A stretch of 64,000 nucleotides of DNA from Alligator mississippiensis (taxonomy: Eukaryota; Chordata; Crocodylia; Alligatoridae), in assembly GCF_030867095.1 (NCBI RefSeq), contig NC_081824.1, forward strand, positions 310,822,956-310,886,955, in the 5' to 3' direction. The notes beneath the pieces were generated by a model. It saw nothing but the letters and a program-made list of their open reading frames with translations, did not search any database and had not been told where the DNA came from. Shown in pieces: positions 43,501 to 56,774 of this stretch (position 1 is the stretch's first letter; each line of letters begins with the position of its first letter). The translations under genes were made by a program, and so were the position numbers.

Positions 43501-44165
43501 AGTGGGGAATTCATTCTAAGAACAATACTTACCTTATTTCTGACACAGGTACAATAGGTAAGCTTTCTTTTTTTTTTTTCTTGTTAAATTCTTTCAGGTG
43601 TGGGTAACCACATCAATGTTAGTAGAAAGAATAACAAGCAGGAAAACACCCTTTAGTTTTAATGACAGCAGATCACAACATGTTTTGTGTTTGTTTGTTT
43701 TTAGTCCAATAACAAAAGCACATAGTAAATACAGTATAATCTTCCCCATCTCTTTTACTAGTGCAGAAGAATGCCCCCACTTCAAGTAGAAAGTAATGGC
43801 ATCCTTCAGGAAGTCATCAGCTGCTTGAATACTTCATGATGAAGAGATTGCTTTCACCTTTGGAAGGTCTGCCACGAGTTTACCCAATTATTGAATAAAA
43901 TATTCTTTGAAGATAAATTTATGGTATGACCTTTCCCCGCTTTCTCACCTCTACCAGCTTTTCCCTACCTCCTTGCTTGGTAATTCCTAAGGCAATGCGC
44001 TTATGCTGCATTAAGCTGTAAGTACTTCATATGGCCAACCCAACCATACTTTTTAGGAATTAAATAGCATTTCTACAGATCAGTATTGGCCATGTTTAAA
44101 ATAATTCTGAAAATGCTGCCTCTATATTCACTGAAAATAACAAGGATACTTGTATTCCAGATGCA
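40541..44165. other. No gene seen; unique AT-rich DNA
   Basis: About 3.6 kb without supportable genes or repeats, apart from an A/T-rich run at about 43565-43580. The short open frames here are unremarkable. Confidence 0.5.
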
Positions 44166-44356
44166 TTGTCAGGGCAGCTAGGATCTGGAACCAACTTCCA
44201 AGGGAAGTGGTGATGGCTTCTACCCTAGGAGTCTTTAAGAGGAGGCTTGACATCTACCTGGCTGGGGTCATTTAAGCCCGGTCTTCTCTCCTGCTCAGGT
44301 CAGGGGGTCGGACTCGATGATCTACAAGGTCCCTTCTGACCCTACTTCTATGAATT
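44166..44356 (+). mobile_element. CR1 3'-end fragment
   Basis: It starts in the ORF2 C-terminus (AGGATCTGGAACCAACTTCC, then AGAGGAGGCTTGACATCTAC) and runs through the stop into the 3' UTR GGTCGGACTCGATGATCTAC, then GTCCCTTCTGACCC and a CTATGAATTGATT tail. It resembles the end of the copy at 49045-50645. Confidence 0.9.
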
Positions 44357-47300
44357 GATTCTGCTCCTGTGGCTATATATCTACACCTGCATAAATCATC
44401 TGACCAACCTTCAACATGCTGCATTTAAGATCCACTGCTGCTGTAAGTGTCACAGGTTAATCAAGACTGAAGTAGTCTATGCAACAGTTACCATGTAAGG
44501 GTACCAGGAGAAGTAGGGGCTATGTAGCAGACATTATAGGAGGTTCTTGTCTGTACTATGACATTGCTGCGACTCGGAAACAGGAGAGAGTACATCTGAA
44601 TGGATATTGGATGTAGCATAGTTGCAAGTAACACCAGGAGATCTAGGATGAAATGTAGGAGCTGGAGACACAGTCTTCTTAACTAAGTAACATGAGCTTG
44701 AACTTGAGCTGGAGAGTAGGTTAACCCAGAGTCTGATCACTTTTAGGAAATGCTGCAGAACCATGTTCTTTGACAAAGCTACTCCACTATATCCATAACA
44801 TTCCGATCATTAGTCCCCTACAAACAGAAAGGAAATATTTATAAGGAATAAAGCAAGTGTCCACAAACAGAGATTTTAATATACCTACTATGGGGATGCA
44901 CAACACAGGCGGCAGCAGGCCAGAAAGGTTAATGAAAGGCCTGATTAGCTTCCCCAGCTGTGACCAACCTGCCAATCAGAAAATAGCTGCTATAAAAGAT
45001 TGCAGCTTATGCGGCTTGTTGGTACTGTTTGGAGGAGTTGTGGGTTGCTTTAGGAAGTGCTCAGAGACATTTCTTGAATCAAGTAGTAGAAAGGGGAATA
45101 TGAGAAGGAAAAACAGTCATGCAAGGATGATGCAACTGGAGAAAACAGGAAGTGGGAAGTGATAGAAAGGTATGGTCCTCTGCTTGTTAATACAGGGTAA
45201 ATTAGTTGTTTCCCTACACTGTCTCCCTTATTTAGGAGCAAGTGATGACCTTGACAATAAAGGAACTGAGGACTAAGGAACATCAGAGAGGTCTAAGCTA
45301 GCTGAAAGCCCTCGGGGTTGTGTTTTTAAACTTTCTTTTATCATAAGAAGGGTTATCCCTGTATTTATATAGATGGCTAGAGCCCTTTGAAAATCCATAA
45401 GGGGGAAAAGAGCTGAAGGATCTGAGAACAATGCAGTGGATGATGTTACTACTACGTGGAAGAACTCGAATGCTATAGTGATAAGGCAGTATTGTAAAAC
45501 TCTAAAATTAATAGCAATCCATACCATTTCAGGAAAGCCACCACAGCCCCATAACTGCTGTCTGGAGCTGTGGGTAAAAATCTTCAAGGTAAGAGGCAAG
45601 AAGGGTCCCCAAGGATATGACAGAAGTCTGTGAGAACACTACTAACAAATGTCAGCAAGCAGGGGAGAAAACCCCTCCAAAGGAATAGGGGTAAAAAGGT
45701 GCTTCAGGGAAGAGCAGCTGTACCACCTCTGGACTAAGGACAATCTGCAGGTGAGAAGAGAAAGTAAGCTGTGATTGTACATGTGGTGAGAGTTGTATAT
45801 GAGAGAAACTGCAATCCCATCCATAACAGATCTTCAAAGAGACCTCTCCCCCCCCCATGAAGCCAGTGCTGCCAGAGTGAAATGTGTGAGAAGTAATATT
45901 TTCCTCTCATAGTCTTCTGAAATGCTCCATTAATTTTGAAAATCCTGACTCAGTAAAGTGCTTGAGCATATGTTCCAGGTTATTCTTATTCAGTGCTACA
46001 TTTAACAATATGCTTCATTTTCATATTGACCCCCAAAGTGAAATGGCAGAAGGTTATGATTGCGTAGTGTATTTGATCTTGCAGCATTTTCACAGATAAG
46101 TAAGAAGCACTGTAAAACTTGAAGGATATAAGCAATAAGTGAAGTACGCGATGGAAAATAAGTGAGTACCAAAACATGTAGACTAGAGGAAAAAACAACA
46201 ATGTAAGTACAGCTGGGGTAGCAGCATCTTAAAAGAGCAGTCCTGAATAATTTGCTTTTATAAATACACATAAATAGTTTTTCTTCTAGTCTCTTTTACT
46301 TTCTGTCTCCCATATTTGTGTTCGTCTTTCCCCCCTGGCAACCACCCTTTAAAATATTCACGTTAATAATGCTTGAAAATAACAAATGTTTCTCATGACC
46401 TTAGAAAAAAAGGCAGGTTAGTCCAACAGACACCAGAAACTATAGCAGCAGTATGGTGAGAAAAAGCAATGCATCTAGCCTTTTGTTGGAACACAGTTTG
46501 ATATTAACCTAGTACAGGGGAGGTATAGCAAGAAGCCATTTTAATTTGAAAATAACTGTACACCAAATTTCTCACTTCTAAACAAGCCTGAATTCTCTTT
46601 TATTCTCTACAAGTTATAAGAAAAGCTTTTGTACAGTCTCTAGTTTGTTCTGCATTGAGTTTAAGTGATCCCTTTGTAAGGGAATGCTGTCAGAAATCAG
46701 CTTGAAGGGCAGGTTACTTGAAAATGCTACTGGTTTTGAGGGGTGTAGCATTCAGTGTTTCACCTGACAGCAAATGATAGGGAGCACAGATGTGATGGCA
46801 TTACGTACAATTAGTATTTCTCCCATATGACCATAAGGGATTTACATGTTATCACCTGGCTGAAATTCACCCATGTCAATCTTAATATTCACCTGCTGAT
46901 TGCCATAATATGACTGATAAGTTTTGGCACCTCTTATTAATATGTCAAAGCTGAGTGCCTAAAGCATCTAGATAGGCCACCTGGTTTTCAGAAGTGCCAT
47001 TCATTTCTGCTGGGTAGGAGAAGGTGAAGAGGAAAATCATTCTGTCACTCCATTGTTCACGTCAACTTCACCATCACGTCTCACCCCACTAGAGGCAGAA
47101 GGGGTAACTTGGTTCCTTGTTTTGATAATAACTATGAGCTGGGGAGAGGAATGAAATGTTGCTATTGCATACAAATTCTATCAACAAGACCAAGCATCAT
47201 TTTAGCGTGGGGGGAGTCCAAACTTTTTTTCATTGAAAACTGCTCTTTCTTTAAAAAAACAAAATTTGTCATAATTGTCAATATTATGGTGGAAACTATC

Positions 47301-48385
47301 GTGACATTTGTGGGGGGGGGGCATGAAGTCATTACAGAAACTTTTTTTTTTATTACAGTATGAAATATTTCAAGTTTTTGGTATCCCTGTAAAATGCAAA
47401 CCACTCAGATTTGTGACATTACTTTGCCTCTGAATTTGTTAATCTATAAGGTTCCACTCTGCCCTGCCTTCTGCCTGACTTCAGAGTAACATGGCTGACT
47501 GCATCTCTAATCATTATCTTGTTTCCTAAACAGCTGTAATCATTATTTGCCTCTCCCATATGTCTTCTATTGTGCTTCAATCATCATTTTTTGCTGATAT
47601 GGGCAAGAGGCAGTATTGCCCTGCTGGAGAGAGAAGCTGCAGAGACTATGATGAAGAAAATGGTTTCTCTGTAAGATCATGAACAATGATGTGAAATCTA
47701 GATTTCTTTTTAGACTTTAAGGTCAGAGAGGACCATTATGATTCCTGCTTCTAGTTCTCAAGTGAGAGAAAGCATGCCTGGTCTTGATCTAAAGGCTGTA
47801 AATGGGGAGAATATACCACATATCTTGGCATTTTTTATGAATGCTTAATTACCTCTACTTTTAACAGTTGGCTCATCTTTTAAAGTCAGAACTCTGTTGA
47901 CAAGTTTACTGGGTGTTAATTATAAAAATGACTGACCATATATGCAATTCCAGTCTAATGTTTCCATTAGAATGCGCTCCTATGTTGCTACTTTGTTAGT
48001 AATATTTCTGCCATCAAGGTCATGTTGATATGTTCAATAAGCTGCCTCGCAGCAATGGCAAAGAAAAGAATGCTTAGGCAATTTAAAGAATGTAGTGCAG
48101 AGTCCTAGGAGGCGAGCTGCTTCCCCGCATGTTAGCTTGTGAATCCATATCTTTAACACTGAGGCAACTCTGGCCTTGCTCAACGTTTCTGAGGGACTGT
48201 ATTTGGAGAATCCTGTCTTAGGTCCTCGTGCCATGTTAACCTCTGGTTTAGATGGTGACAGTGAATATTGTATCATGAACAAAAGGGGGTCTCACACTGG
48301 ATGGATCTGTTCTGACAAGATGTGTTTTCTAAACAGCAGTCCCAGTTCAGCAAAGACATGCACCAAGTAGTCCCACTGATCATTT
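44357..48385. other. No gene seen; unique AT-rich DNA
   Basis: About 4 kb without a supportable coding region, RNA gene or repeat. A G-run of about nine bases at 47312 and short T-runs are the only low-complexity features. Confidence 0.5.
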
Positions 48386-48830
48386 AGTCATAGAGAAGTA
48401 GGGCTGGAAGGGACCTCCAGAGCTCATCTAATCCAACTCTGTGTCTGAGGCAGGATCAGACTTACATAAATCATCCCATTCAAACTCATCTAAACTCCTA
48501 CATAAAAGCTACTGTCAACCCTAACAACCTGACACGGGTAAAGCAGGGGAACCACGGCAGTCCATTTTCTGTGAAATGTTGTCAATATATGCCTTAAAAG
48601 GGTCCCTGGTAGAGGGCCATGCACCCTGCTACAGAGTACCCTCACAGTCTGTACCAACCTGACCATGGGGTAAAATTCCTTTCTGACCCCAAATATGGCA
48701 ACTGCTCTGACCCTGAGCACAGAGGCCCAAGATGCTCTCTAGCCAGAACCTCCCTACTTCAGGGGGGACTACTCAATGTGAATGAAGTTATTTGTGCTTT
48801 GAGGAGTTGGGCCTCCTTCTTCATGTAATT
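48386..48830 (-). mobile_element. CR1-like 3' end and diverged LINE sequence, minus strand
   Basis: GTCATAGAGAAGTAGGGCTG, then GAAGGGACCTCCAGAGCTCATCTAATCCAACTCTG in the same stretch, is the reverse complement of a CR1 3' end (here in two overlapping phrases). The part after about 48500 (including GGGGTAAAATTCCTTTCTGA) is more diverged and its assignment to the same element is less certain. Confidence 0.65.
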
Positions 48831-49077
48831 TCTCAATGATCCATGTAACAAGTAACAACTGAATTGAATTTCAGCCAAAGAATAAGTGTTGGATAGATGT
48901 TACTTTGTCATATAATATATTGTGACTTTATGATATTGAAAGAACATGTAGAAATATTGTACCATTAGTTGGTTTTCAATAGATGAATATATCTGAGAAG
49001 TAAACTCAATTATAGCTGCTGTATGTCCATCTTGCTCTCAAACTTCCTCCTCTAAGGTTGAGGAGGACTGGGTTAGA

Positions 49078-50145
49078 GTGCTGGTGGAGGGGCTGGACGT
49101 GTTCAAATCAGCAGGTCCAGATGCTCTCCACCCCAGGGTGTTGAGGGAGCTAGCAGGGGTTATTGCAGGGCCCTTGGCACGGCTTTACGAGCGCTCATGG
49201 TGCTTGGGCCAGATGCCAGATGATTGGAAGATAGCCATTGTGGTCCCCATCTTTAAAAAAGGGAGGAGGGAGGACCCGGGCAACTATAGGCCCATCAGTC
49301 TTACCTCAATCCTGGGGAAACTCTTTGAGAAGATCATCAAGGAGCACATCTGTGATAGGCCGGCATTGGGGATGATGCTCAAGGGCAACCAGCACGGTTT
49401 CATTAAGGGCAGGTCATGTCAGACCAACCTGATTGCCTTTTACGATCAGGTCACAAAAGCATTGGATGCAGGTGTCGCCGTGGATGTAGTCTTTCTGGAC
49501 TTCAGCAAGGCCTTTGACACTGTCGACCACCCCATCCTCATTAAAAAACTAGGCGACTGTGGAATTGATGCCTACACAGTCAGATGGACTGCGAATTGGC
49601 TGAAGGGTCATACGCAGAGGGTGGTGGTGGACGGGTCATATTCGACCTGGGGGGAAGTGGGCAGCAGAGTCCCCCAGGGCTCGGTCCTTGGGCCAACGCT
49701 GTTCAATTACTTTATCAGCAATTTGGACGACGGGGTGAAAAGCAACTTGTTCAGATTTGCTGATGATACCAAAATCTGGGGAGAGGTGGGCACATTAGCA
49801 GGGAGGGAGAGACTGCAGAAAGACCTGGATAGGTTGCAGGGGTGGGCTAACAAAAACAGGATGCGTTTCAATACTGACAAGTGCAGGGTGCTGCACTTGG
49901 GCAGTAGTAACCAGCAGCACACTTATAAGATGGGAAACTCCCTTCTTGAGAGCACAGAGGCAGAAAGGGATCTTGGAGTCATCATTGACTTCAAGATGAA
50001 CATGGGCCGACAATGCGAGGTCATGGTCGGCAGGGCTAACCGGACCTTATCGTGCATCCACAGGTGCATCTCAAGTAGGGCCAAGGAGGTGATCCTCCCC
50101 CTCTACGTGACACTGGTTAGGCCACAGCTGGAGTACTGTGTCTAG
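49078..50145 (+). pseudogene. CR1 reverse transcriptase, interrupted
   Basis: A 355-codon frame with complete RT motifs: NYRPISLTSILGKLFEKII, HGFIKGRSCQTNLIAFYDQ, VVFLDFSKAFDTVDH (catalytic Asp), RVPQGSVLGPTLFNYFI and FRFADDTKIWGE (catalytic pair). It ends at TAG (50143-50145) in LEYCV-stop-FW, where a Gln codon CAG has mutated. The endonuclease is absent through 5' truncation. Confidence 0.92.
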
Positions 50146-50303
50146 TTCTGGGCACCCCACTTCAAGAGGGATGTGGACAACATTGAGAGGGTCCAGAGGA
50201 GGGCCACCCCTATGATCCAGGGACTGCAGGGCAGACCCTACAACGAGAGGTTACGGGACCTGAACCTGTTCAGCCTTCACAAGAGAAGGCTGATGGGGGA
50301 CCT

Positions 50304-50558
50304 GTGACTGTCTATATACTCACTAGGGGGGACCAGAAGGGTTTGGGGGAGACCTTGTTTCCCCTAGCACCCCCCGGGATAACAAAGAATAACGGCCACA
50401 AGTTGTTGGAGAGTAGGTTTAGATTAGACATCCGTAGGAAGTACTTCACAGTTAGGGTGGCTAGGATCTGGAACCAACTTCCAAGGGAAGTGGTGCTGGC
50501 TCCTACCCTGGGGGCCTTTAAGAAGCGGCTTGATGCCTACCTGGCTGGTGTCATTTGA
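50304..50558 (+). pseudogene. CR1 ORF2 C-terminal fragment
   Basis: An 84-codon piece after a further frame break near 50300. It carries GITKNNGHKLLESRFRLDIR and FKKRLDAYLAGVI, then the natural stop, and completes the ORF2 that begins at 49078. Confidence 0.9.
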
Positions 50559-50645
50559 GCCCAGTTTTCTTCCTGCCCAGGCAGGGGTTCAGACCTGAAG
50601 ATCTGCAAGGTCCCTTCCGACCCTACTTCTATGATTCTATGATTC

Positions 50646-50870
50646 CAAGGATGGAGATTCCACAGCTTTTCCAGGTAGCCTGTTCAAGAGCTTAACCATC
50701 TGCATAGTCAGAAAGTTCCTCTTCATCTCAAACAGCAAGGGAGGAAATTTAGACTGGAAACCATTGCTTGTAATGCTGTCCTCTGTAGCCACAGAGAAAA
50801 GCTAATCACCCTCCTCTTTGTAATCTGCTTTCAGGTATTTGAAGACTCCTCAAAATTAGATTTCATTTTA
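50646..50870 (-). mobile_element. Diverged CR1 3'-region fragment, minus strand
   Basis: CCAAGGATGGAGATTCCACA, then CAGGTAGCCTGTTCAAGAGC and TTTGTAATCTGCTTTCAGGT align in order with 62672-62860 of the minus-strand CR1 at 62575. It directly follows the tail of the plus-strand CR1. Confidence 0.75.
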
Positions 50871-53000
50871 TACCATAAGTACTGTATCTGAAATATTGGA
50901 TCTTGCACAAAAATTTGTACAATAAACTGATTAAACTAAAGTGATTAACATGACCCTGTCGCTGGTTGTAAACAAAATCATTATCAAAATAAATGTAAAA
51001 CACTCATTTAAGCAGCTTAGGCTATTAGAAGTGAGTGTTGGTGAATCACTATTTAGAGAAGTTACCATTAATAGGTTTAAAATCAAGGCAGACCTATAAC
51101 AATAATAAAGATTGAACTTGAAATTGGAGAATTTATTTTATTTCTAAACTAAACTCTTTTGTTATGCAAGTTTTAATATGCCCCCTGGTGGTCATGAACA
51201 ACAAAACATCTCTTAATTTAGATAAATATTTTAGTAAGGAACTACAAGCAGAAATGGAGATATGTAAAGTATGCTTTACAAAAAGCAGGTAAAGTTTGCA
51301 TACTGCATGTTATCTGACTGTACACAGAGCCTCACAAGAATGTTTTGTAAGTGAAGTTAAAATGAACAAGTTTGTCTTGTTGACACCTATGCTAGGCTTT
51401 GTCTGAAAAAACCCTCTTTTTTTTTCTGTTTTATTTTGCTGTTTTTACCAAAAGCAAAATAAATCTTACATGGATAGCAGTGTAGTTGAGAAACTAGAGG
51501 TCAAAGAGGTAAAGTCTACTTGCGGTAATACTTTATTGCTGTCGCAAAGCTTATCCACAAGATAAGCATTGTCCAGGCTCACAGCTCAGATAATCTGGGC
51601 AGGGAGAGACACATTGGCACTACAGACACTAAGAAAAGTAGAGAGAAAGCAACAAACATAAAAATAGTGTTTCTTAAACTGCAAACCTTAACATGCTCTT
51701 CTGTGGGGCTGATGCCCAGTTCCCCAGCTGTAACATAAAATGCATATATAATATGTGCGTCAAGTGGACAAGGGGACAGTAATATAATGATTTTATGGAC
51801 ACACAGTATGCAAGCTAGTGGACTGGTAACAACTGAGTTACAATATGCAGGTTGTTTCAAGCAAGTGCCAATAAAGCTTTTTTATGCTCTGTCCCTGCAT
51901 TTATACAGTGATTCTTTTGATGTCTTGCTGAGCACCTCTGTAGAATCAAAATGCCTTGCCACATTGCACTATTATGATTCTGTAATATAGCTTAAATGTA
52001 CCATAGATACTGAAGTGACAGTGGCTATAGACATTTTGTCAGTGTTTTACCCCAAGATTTTTAGCATGTGGCTTAAAGAAAAAATGTTACTGAGACTATA
52101 GACATGCTTGTCCTCCTACTTTACCAGTAAAGTGGTGCTGTGCTGAATTACACTACTCTGCTTGGCTCATGCTATCTATCTAAACCTGAAATAGGGTGGC
52201 TACTTTGTCCTGCAGGATAGGACAGAGGCATAACTGGCTGGTACTGTGTCATGGGCGGTGACAGTATAGGGGCTGCTGGGGAAGATGTCACCTCCTTTTT
52301 GCTGCTCGTGTGGGCCAAACATCCAAAAAACCCCTGATTTTTTCAGTGGCAAAAAAGGAAGTGATGTGTTCCCCAGCACCAATGACTTACTAGTTGCTCC
52401 TTCTGTATCATGTGCCTCTCTGCTCCCAGCTGCTGGAGTCAGAACCGGAGCTGAAGCCACTTTGGGGAAGGTGCAGGAAGAAAAGTGTGCTGGGCCCAAG
52501 AGTTAAGGCTCCTTTTTTGCACACACACCCCACTCCTGCCATTAGGCAGTTCCCAGGGCTCATGCCCTACTCTCCTATCTATTTTTGTGCTACTGCTGCA
52601 GGAAGGCAAAGCCAGACACTGGAGGCAGTACCATGAAAACAGTTGTTTTTTTTTGGTTCCAGTTCACAGAACATAGCACTCGAGCTCATTGGCTCTACTT
52701 CTTAGCAGAACTGGTCAGCCCACTGCACTGAGGTGGTTTCCCCACCCACCCCTCCAACTTTTGGTTCAGGCCAGGAGGTAGGATGTGGTGCACTGTGATG
52801 TGTTTCAGCAGGATACCACCTGGCGTGGAAACTTAGCGGAATAGGTATATTGTTTTTTCTTGTGTCTCTCTTCCTACAGAGATGGCTCCTTTTGTGTGCA
52901 GACAGAAGTAACAATTAAATTCAAAACCCACTTTGAAACATTTCAGCTAGGGAATACACATGTCCATAGGTGGAGATAGGACAAAATTTGGGGGATGGGG
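50871..53000. other. No gene seen; unique DNA
   Basis: No coding region or repeat boundary that I can support. Confidence 0.5.
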
Positions 53001-54184
53001 ATTGAGTGTGCGCACACATCTGCGTGAGTGTCCCCCCTGCAAACAGGAGAGGCTGGGGGGGGGGGGGGGGGGCACGGCTATGGCAGCAAGGCACAGACAC
53101 AGGCCATAGAGTGTGAGCCCAGCTGTGGCCTGCTCATGCCCTATGCAAATATTGGGGGCCCACATGCCCTCCCCCACCCCTTGGCTCCCCAGCACCATGC
53201 CAGCTCTTTACGAGCCGATGGGCTTGAGGGGCCTGCTGTGCCTATGAGGCCACCCCTTCCCCCATGCCTGGGGTTGTTGCCTGGCACCGGTGGCCCCTGC
53301 AAACCACTGCCCTGCACCTGGCCCAGACTGGGGCCAGCCTTGGCTGAACCACTGGGCTAGAGAGGACAGAGGCCCCAGGACCTGACGCCCACCCCAGGTT
53401 GTCCCAGGAAAGAACCCAGCACAGCCCGGTGGCTCCTCCAGAGGTGCAGGTGGGTGGCTCCTACCACTTTGCGCACCATGGGGGAGCCGGGAGAGGGCAG
53501 GCATGTCCCCCACCTCTTGTCTCTCGCACCATGCCCCTAGAGGAGCTGCTGAGCTCTAATTGCTCCATGACCCTGCTAGGCCAGGGACCCATTTATGGTG
53601 AATCAGGCACCAGCTGGGCTGGGTTGTGGGGCAATCAGAGCCCAGTGGCTCCTCCAGATCTGGCGTGACACTGGAGAGCAAAGCGGGGTGGGGGTACATG
53701 GGCTCCCGATCTTTGCACAGGGCATAAGCGAGCCATAGCTGGGCTCAGCCTCTGCTCCCTGGGCTGGGTTGTGGGGCAATTGCCACAGTGCAGGAGGGAG
53801 CAGGGCAGGGGTGGATGATTCACCCTGCCCCTACCTCACCCTTGATCTGCACCCCCCTCCTCCCACCCCAGCCTGATTAAAAGAAACTTACCTGCCTGCA
53901 GCTGGGCCCGCTGCAATCCTGGCTGTGAGTGTCCAGGTATCTGAGTGCACATGTATCCCTCCCCCCTGCAGCCAGCCTGCCCTCTGGGTATATCTGCTGC
54001 CCTATGTTTGTGGGGGCTGGGCCCCATTAGCCCCCCCTTCCACCACTTATGCACATGCCCCTTTGCTCCTCCTGAATGGAGTGCTTCAGAGTGCTGCATT
54101 CTCTTGCCTGAGCAGGCTGCAGTAATCTGCATCTCCAATCTTTGCTCCCCCTAGACTTCCTAGCTCCCACCCTCCTCTTGCAGC
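53001..54184. other. GC-rich stretch without a recognisable gene
   Basis: It contains a G-run of about 18 at 53055-53072 and many overlapping Pro/Gly-rich open frames on both strands, as expected from composition alone. No domain, splice pattern or terminal repeat was found. It could hold another old LTR or transposon. Confidence 0.45.
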
Positions 54185-54660
54185 AGTCATCACCAACCAG
54201 CAGATCTCGATCCACCAGTAGATATTGGAGCCTCTCTCAGTAGATCTTGGAGCCTCTTGGACTTGATCTGAGGCTGGGGTGGGGGGGCTGAATGACCATG
54301 TACATGCATCTGTGCCCCCCAGCCCAGCAGGTCAGTCTATGGGGGAGGGAAGGTGTGGGGACTAGATTGAGGCCCCCCCCAGTGAGGTACAGTGCCGCAG
54401 AGGCAGGAGCAGGAGTAAATTGAGTGGGGCCCCAGCTGGGTGGGACTTACCTGCTGGGGAGGTGCACCCCCAAATAATTTTTCTCCCTGTGCCTTTATCT
54501 GCCCCCCACCTCCTCCCCTCCCCACAGACTTACCTGCTGGGCAGGCATGGGGGGGAGGAGGGTGGCAGGGCCGTGGCAGTGCATGATAGATCTTGGGTTG
54601 CTTTTAAATGCCAAAGGTGATCTTCTACTTAAGACAGTGGTCTCAAACCTTTTTACAGTG
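54185..54660. mobile_element. Possible hAT-like repeat fragments
   Basis: CATCACCAACCAGCAGATCT, then TCGATCCACCAGTAGAT with a repeated CAGTAGATCTTGGAGCCTC, is matched in inverse sense at the right by TAGATCTTGGGTTGCTTTTA and CAAAGGTGATCTTCTAC (54585-54630). CAGTGGTCTCAAACCTTTTT at 54635 is itself a hAT-type terminus. The G-rich centre differs from both. Confidence 0.4.
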
Positions 54661-54959
54661 TAGAAGGAATCCACAGGACCCCCAAAAGACTGCACCCTGA
54701 ATGCTCCTGGACCCAGAAAAAGGCACCGTGTGTGTGGGGAGGGTGGGGTCTAGGGCAGGGCTCTGTATCAGTTGTCTTAAATTGCATCCTATTAGTTAAA
54801 AAGTCCACATGGGTCACCTCTGCCCTCCCCACCTTGGGAATAGTCTGGGCATAACAGCATTCTGCTGGTTACATGATATTAAATTTTGTTTTATAGGCTA
54901 GATTGTGGCTGTTGTGTCTAACATTATGTTCCTGTTGCAATATGTAACTTATATTAAGC

Positions 54960-55262
54960 ACTAAGCTCATATCACTGACAAGTGTGGGAATTCTGTGGAG
55001 AGCCCATACCTGAGGAAAAAAAGAGCTCAGACCACAACTGGTACCTCCTTTTTGCACCCCCTGTCCCATCTCCCCTACCCTACTCAACAGAAAGTGAGGC
55101 CCCCCTCATTCTATTGTGAGCTGTAACCCAATGCTTTACTAACAACGGAGCCATTGTTGTATTGTTCAAATAAAGGCTTGGTTGAGCCTGGTCCTTTAGG
55201 ACTCCTCTGTTCCTATGTTACTTCCATTCCCTCGGGAAGGGCAAACAGGGGGATCGTAACAA
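54960..55262 (+). mobile_element. Possible LTR remnant with AATAAA
   Basis: GTTCAAATAAAGGCTTGGTT around 55165 (AATAAA at 55169-55174), followed about 85 bp later by ATCGTAACA, resembles the R-U5 end of an LTR. I could not find a TG start or a target duplication, so this is a weak call. Confidence 0.25.
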
Positions 55263-56774
55263 GAGACAGATGATGGAGGGGAGAGTTGAGGGGAGAGGTA
55301 TGTTAAATATTGGGTGGGGGGGAAGTATCCCTGGCTGTACTTCTAGGAGTCTGATACTGCCCTCATCCCCTTGTAACAGGGCCACTACCCCATTACTGAG
55401 GAGGAGAGGGCTGGAGAGAGATGGGGCACCTTTTGAGAAGACTGGTCTGCTTAATCCAGGGCAAGCAACAGAGTCCTGCGAAGAGCCACAGGCAGGCTGC
55501 AGGAACCTACAGGAGTTGCTGGGAACCCATTGACTCTGGTGTGGGAAAAGCTGCTGTCTTTACCACCTGGTATTGGGAGCTAAACAGCAGAGCCAGGAAG
55601 CTGCAGGACTTCAGCAGTAATCAACAAGTCCCTAATTGGATAATGACCACAGCTAGTCTGAGGCCTCTGCTACGGAGACCCACGAGAGAGCTCTAGCAGC
55701 CTCTTGGGGGACAGGTGGGTGGAGGAGGAGAGGCCATAGGTATTATAAGCTCCAGATTCATTGCTAGGGCCTCAGGCAGGCTCCAGGAAGGAGCAGCATG
55801 GCACCTTTCAGAATGCTACTGCCTAGCATTGTAAATTATCTGAGTAGATGTGCCCTGAGAAAACTGAGTCCATGGGCAACTGGTGCCTCCTTAGTCAGGG
55901 GGGACACGTGTCCTCCCTGTGGCCCATCCTGCCAACTGGGGAGGGGAGGTCCCCCTTTGGCTGATCTCGCTGCCAGGGGTGGAGGGCTCCACCATGGCCA
56001 ATTGCTGCAGCCATTTCTAGGAGTGACTACGGCTGCTTCTGGGAGTGGCTGCAGCGATCACCACTGACTGAGTCTTTCCCATATGTTTTTACCTGTAGCA
56101 TTAAAGAGTGCTTATACTTTTGGTGCTTTTTACTTACATTAAGTAAAAAGTAGGCCAGGAGTTTGGCATACAACTTAGCAAAGGTGCAGGAAAACCTTTT
56201 ATTTACAAGTTGAATATCAACACACACATCTGTTTCCTTAAATTTGGAGTAAAACTTTAAAGCATAAAGAATACATACTACCAATGGTATGTATTATGAA
56301 TGTTTCAACACAACAACCATCATAACACTGCCACTATAGGTTTTTCTTTTAAAAAAGGCAGTCTAGGGACACTAAAGGTTTAGGCAATTTCTGATGCCTG
56401 AAGGCTAAGAAACATTGAAAAAGGATCTTTAAATTCTTCAAAGTAACATAGCAGCCCCAGGAGGTTGCACTGAGCAGTGAGGGGGATTCTAGACTATGGC
56501 AGATGTAAAAACTAAGCAGAATAAACTATAGTTCTTTTAATAGGGATTTGCACAGAAATATCTACCCCTTTTACTTCTCCCCAAAGATAAGCATGATTCT
56601 TCTTCTATAATACAACTAAAGAGTAAGCTTCACTTACCAAGAATTAGGCCCCACGTATGTAAACCTACAAGCTAGCTCAGCAAAGTCCATAATCTATCTT
56701 GTAATTAACTGTGAACTCCAAAGTCTGTGGATCAATTATTTAGCTTTCCAGTCAAGGAAAGCTGCAAACTAGGA
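55263..56774. other. No gene seen; mixed GC-rich and AT-rich DNA
   Basis: The left kilobase is GC-rich with compositional open frames; the rest is AT-rich. No supportable feature. Confidence 0.45.

Larger units (their letters stand above)
49045..50645 (+). mobile_element. 5'-truncated CR1 LINE with RT
   Basis: It begins in the linker just before the RT (VFKSAGPDALHPRVL) and runs to a complete 3' end: AGATCTGCAAGGTCCCTTCC, then GACCCTACTTC and a TATGATTCTATGATT tail. The sequence belongs to a different subfamily from the 31.8-kb copy. Diverged minus-strand CR1-like pieces lie on both sides (48386-48830 and 50646-50870). Confidence 0.93.

Noticed and set aside
52200..52680. Short overlapping open frames of 60-100 codons on both strands
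   Set aside because: No domain, start context or repeat relation that would support a gene.
53001..54184. Possible GC-rich host exon or CpG island
   Set aside because: Overlapping Pro/Gly-rich frames on both strands follow from composition. No splice-flanked frame or conserved domain was found, and CpG density is low.
54960..55262. LTR with AATAAA, considered as a fifth LTR family
   Set aside because: Kept only as a low-confidence feature because neither a TG start nor a target duplication could be found.
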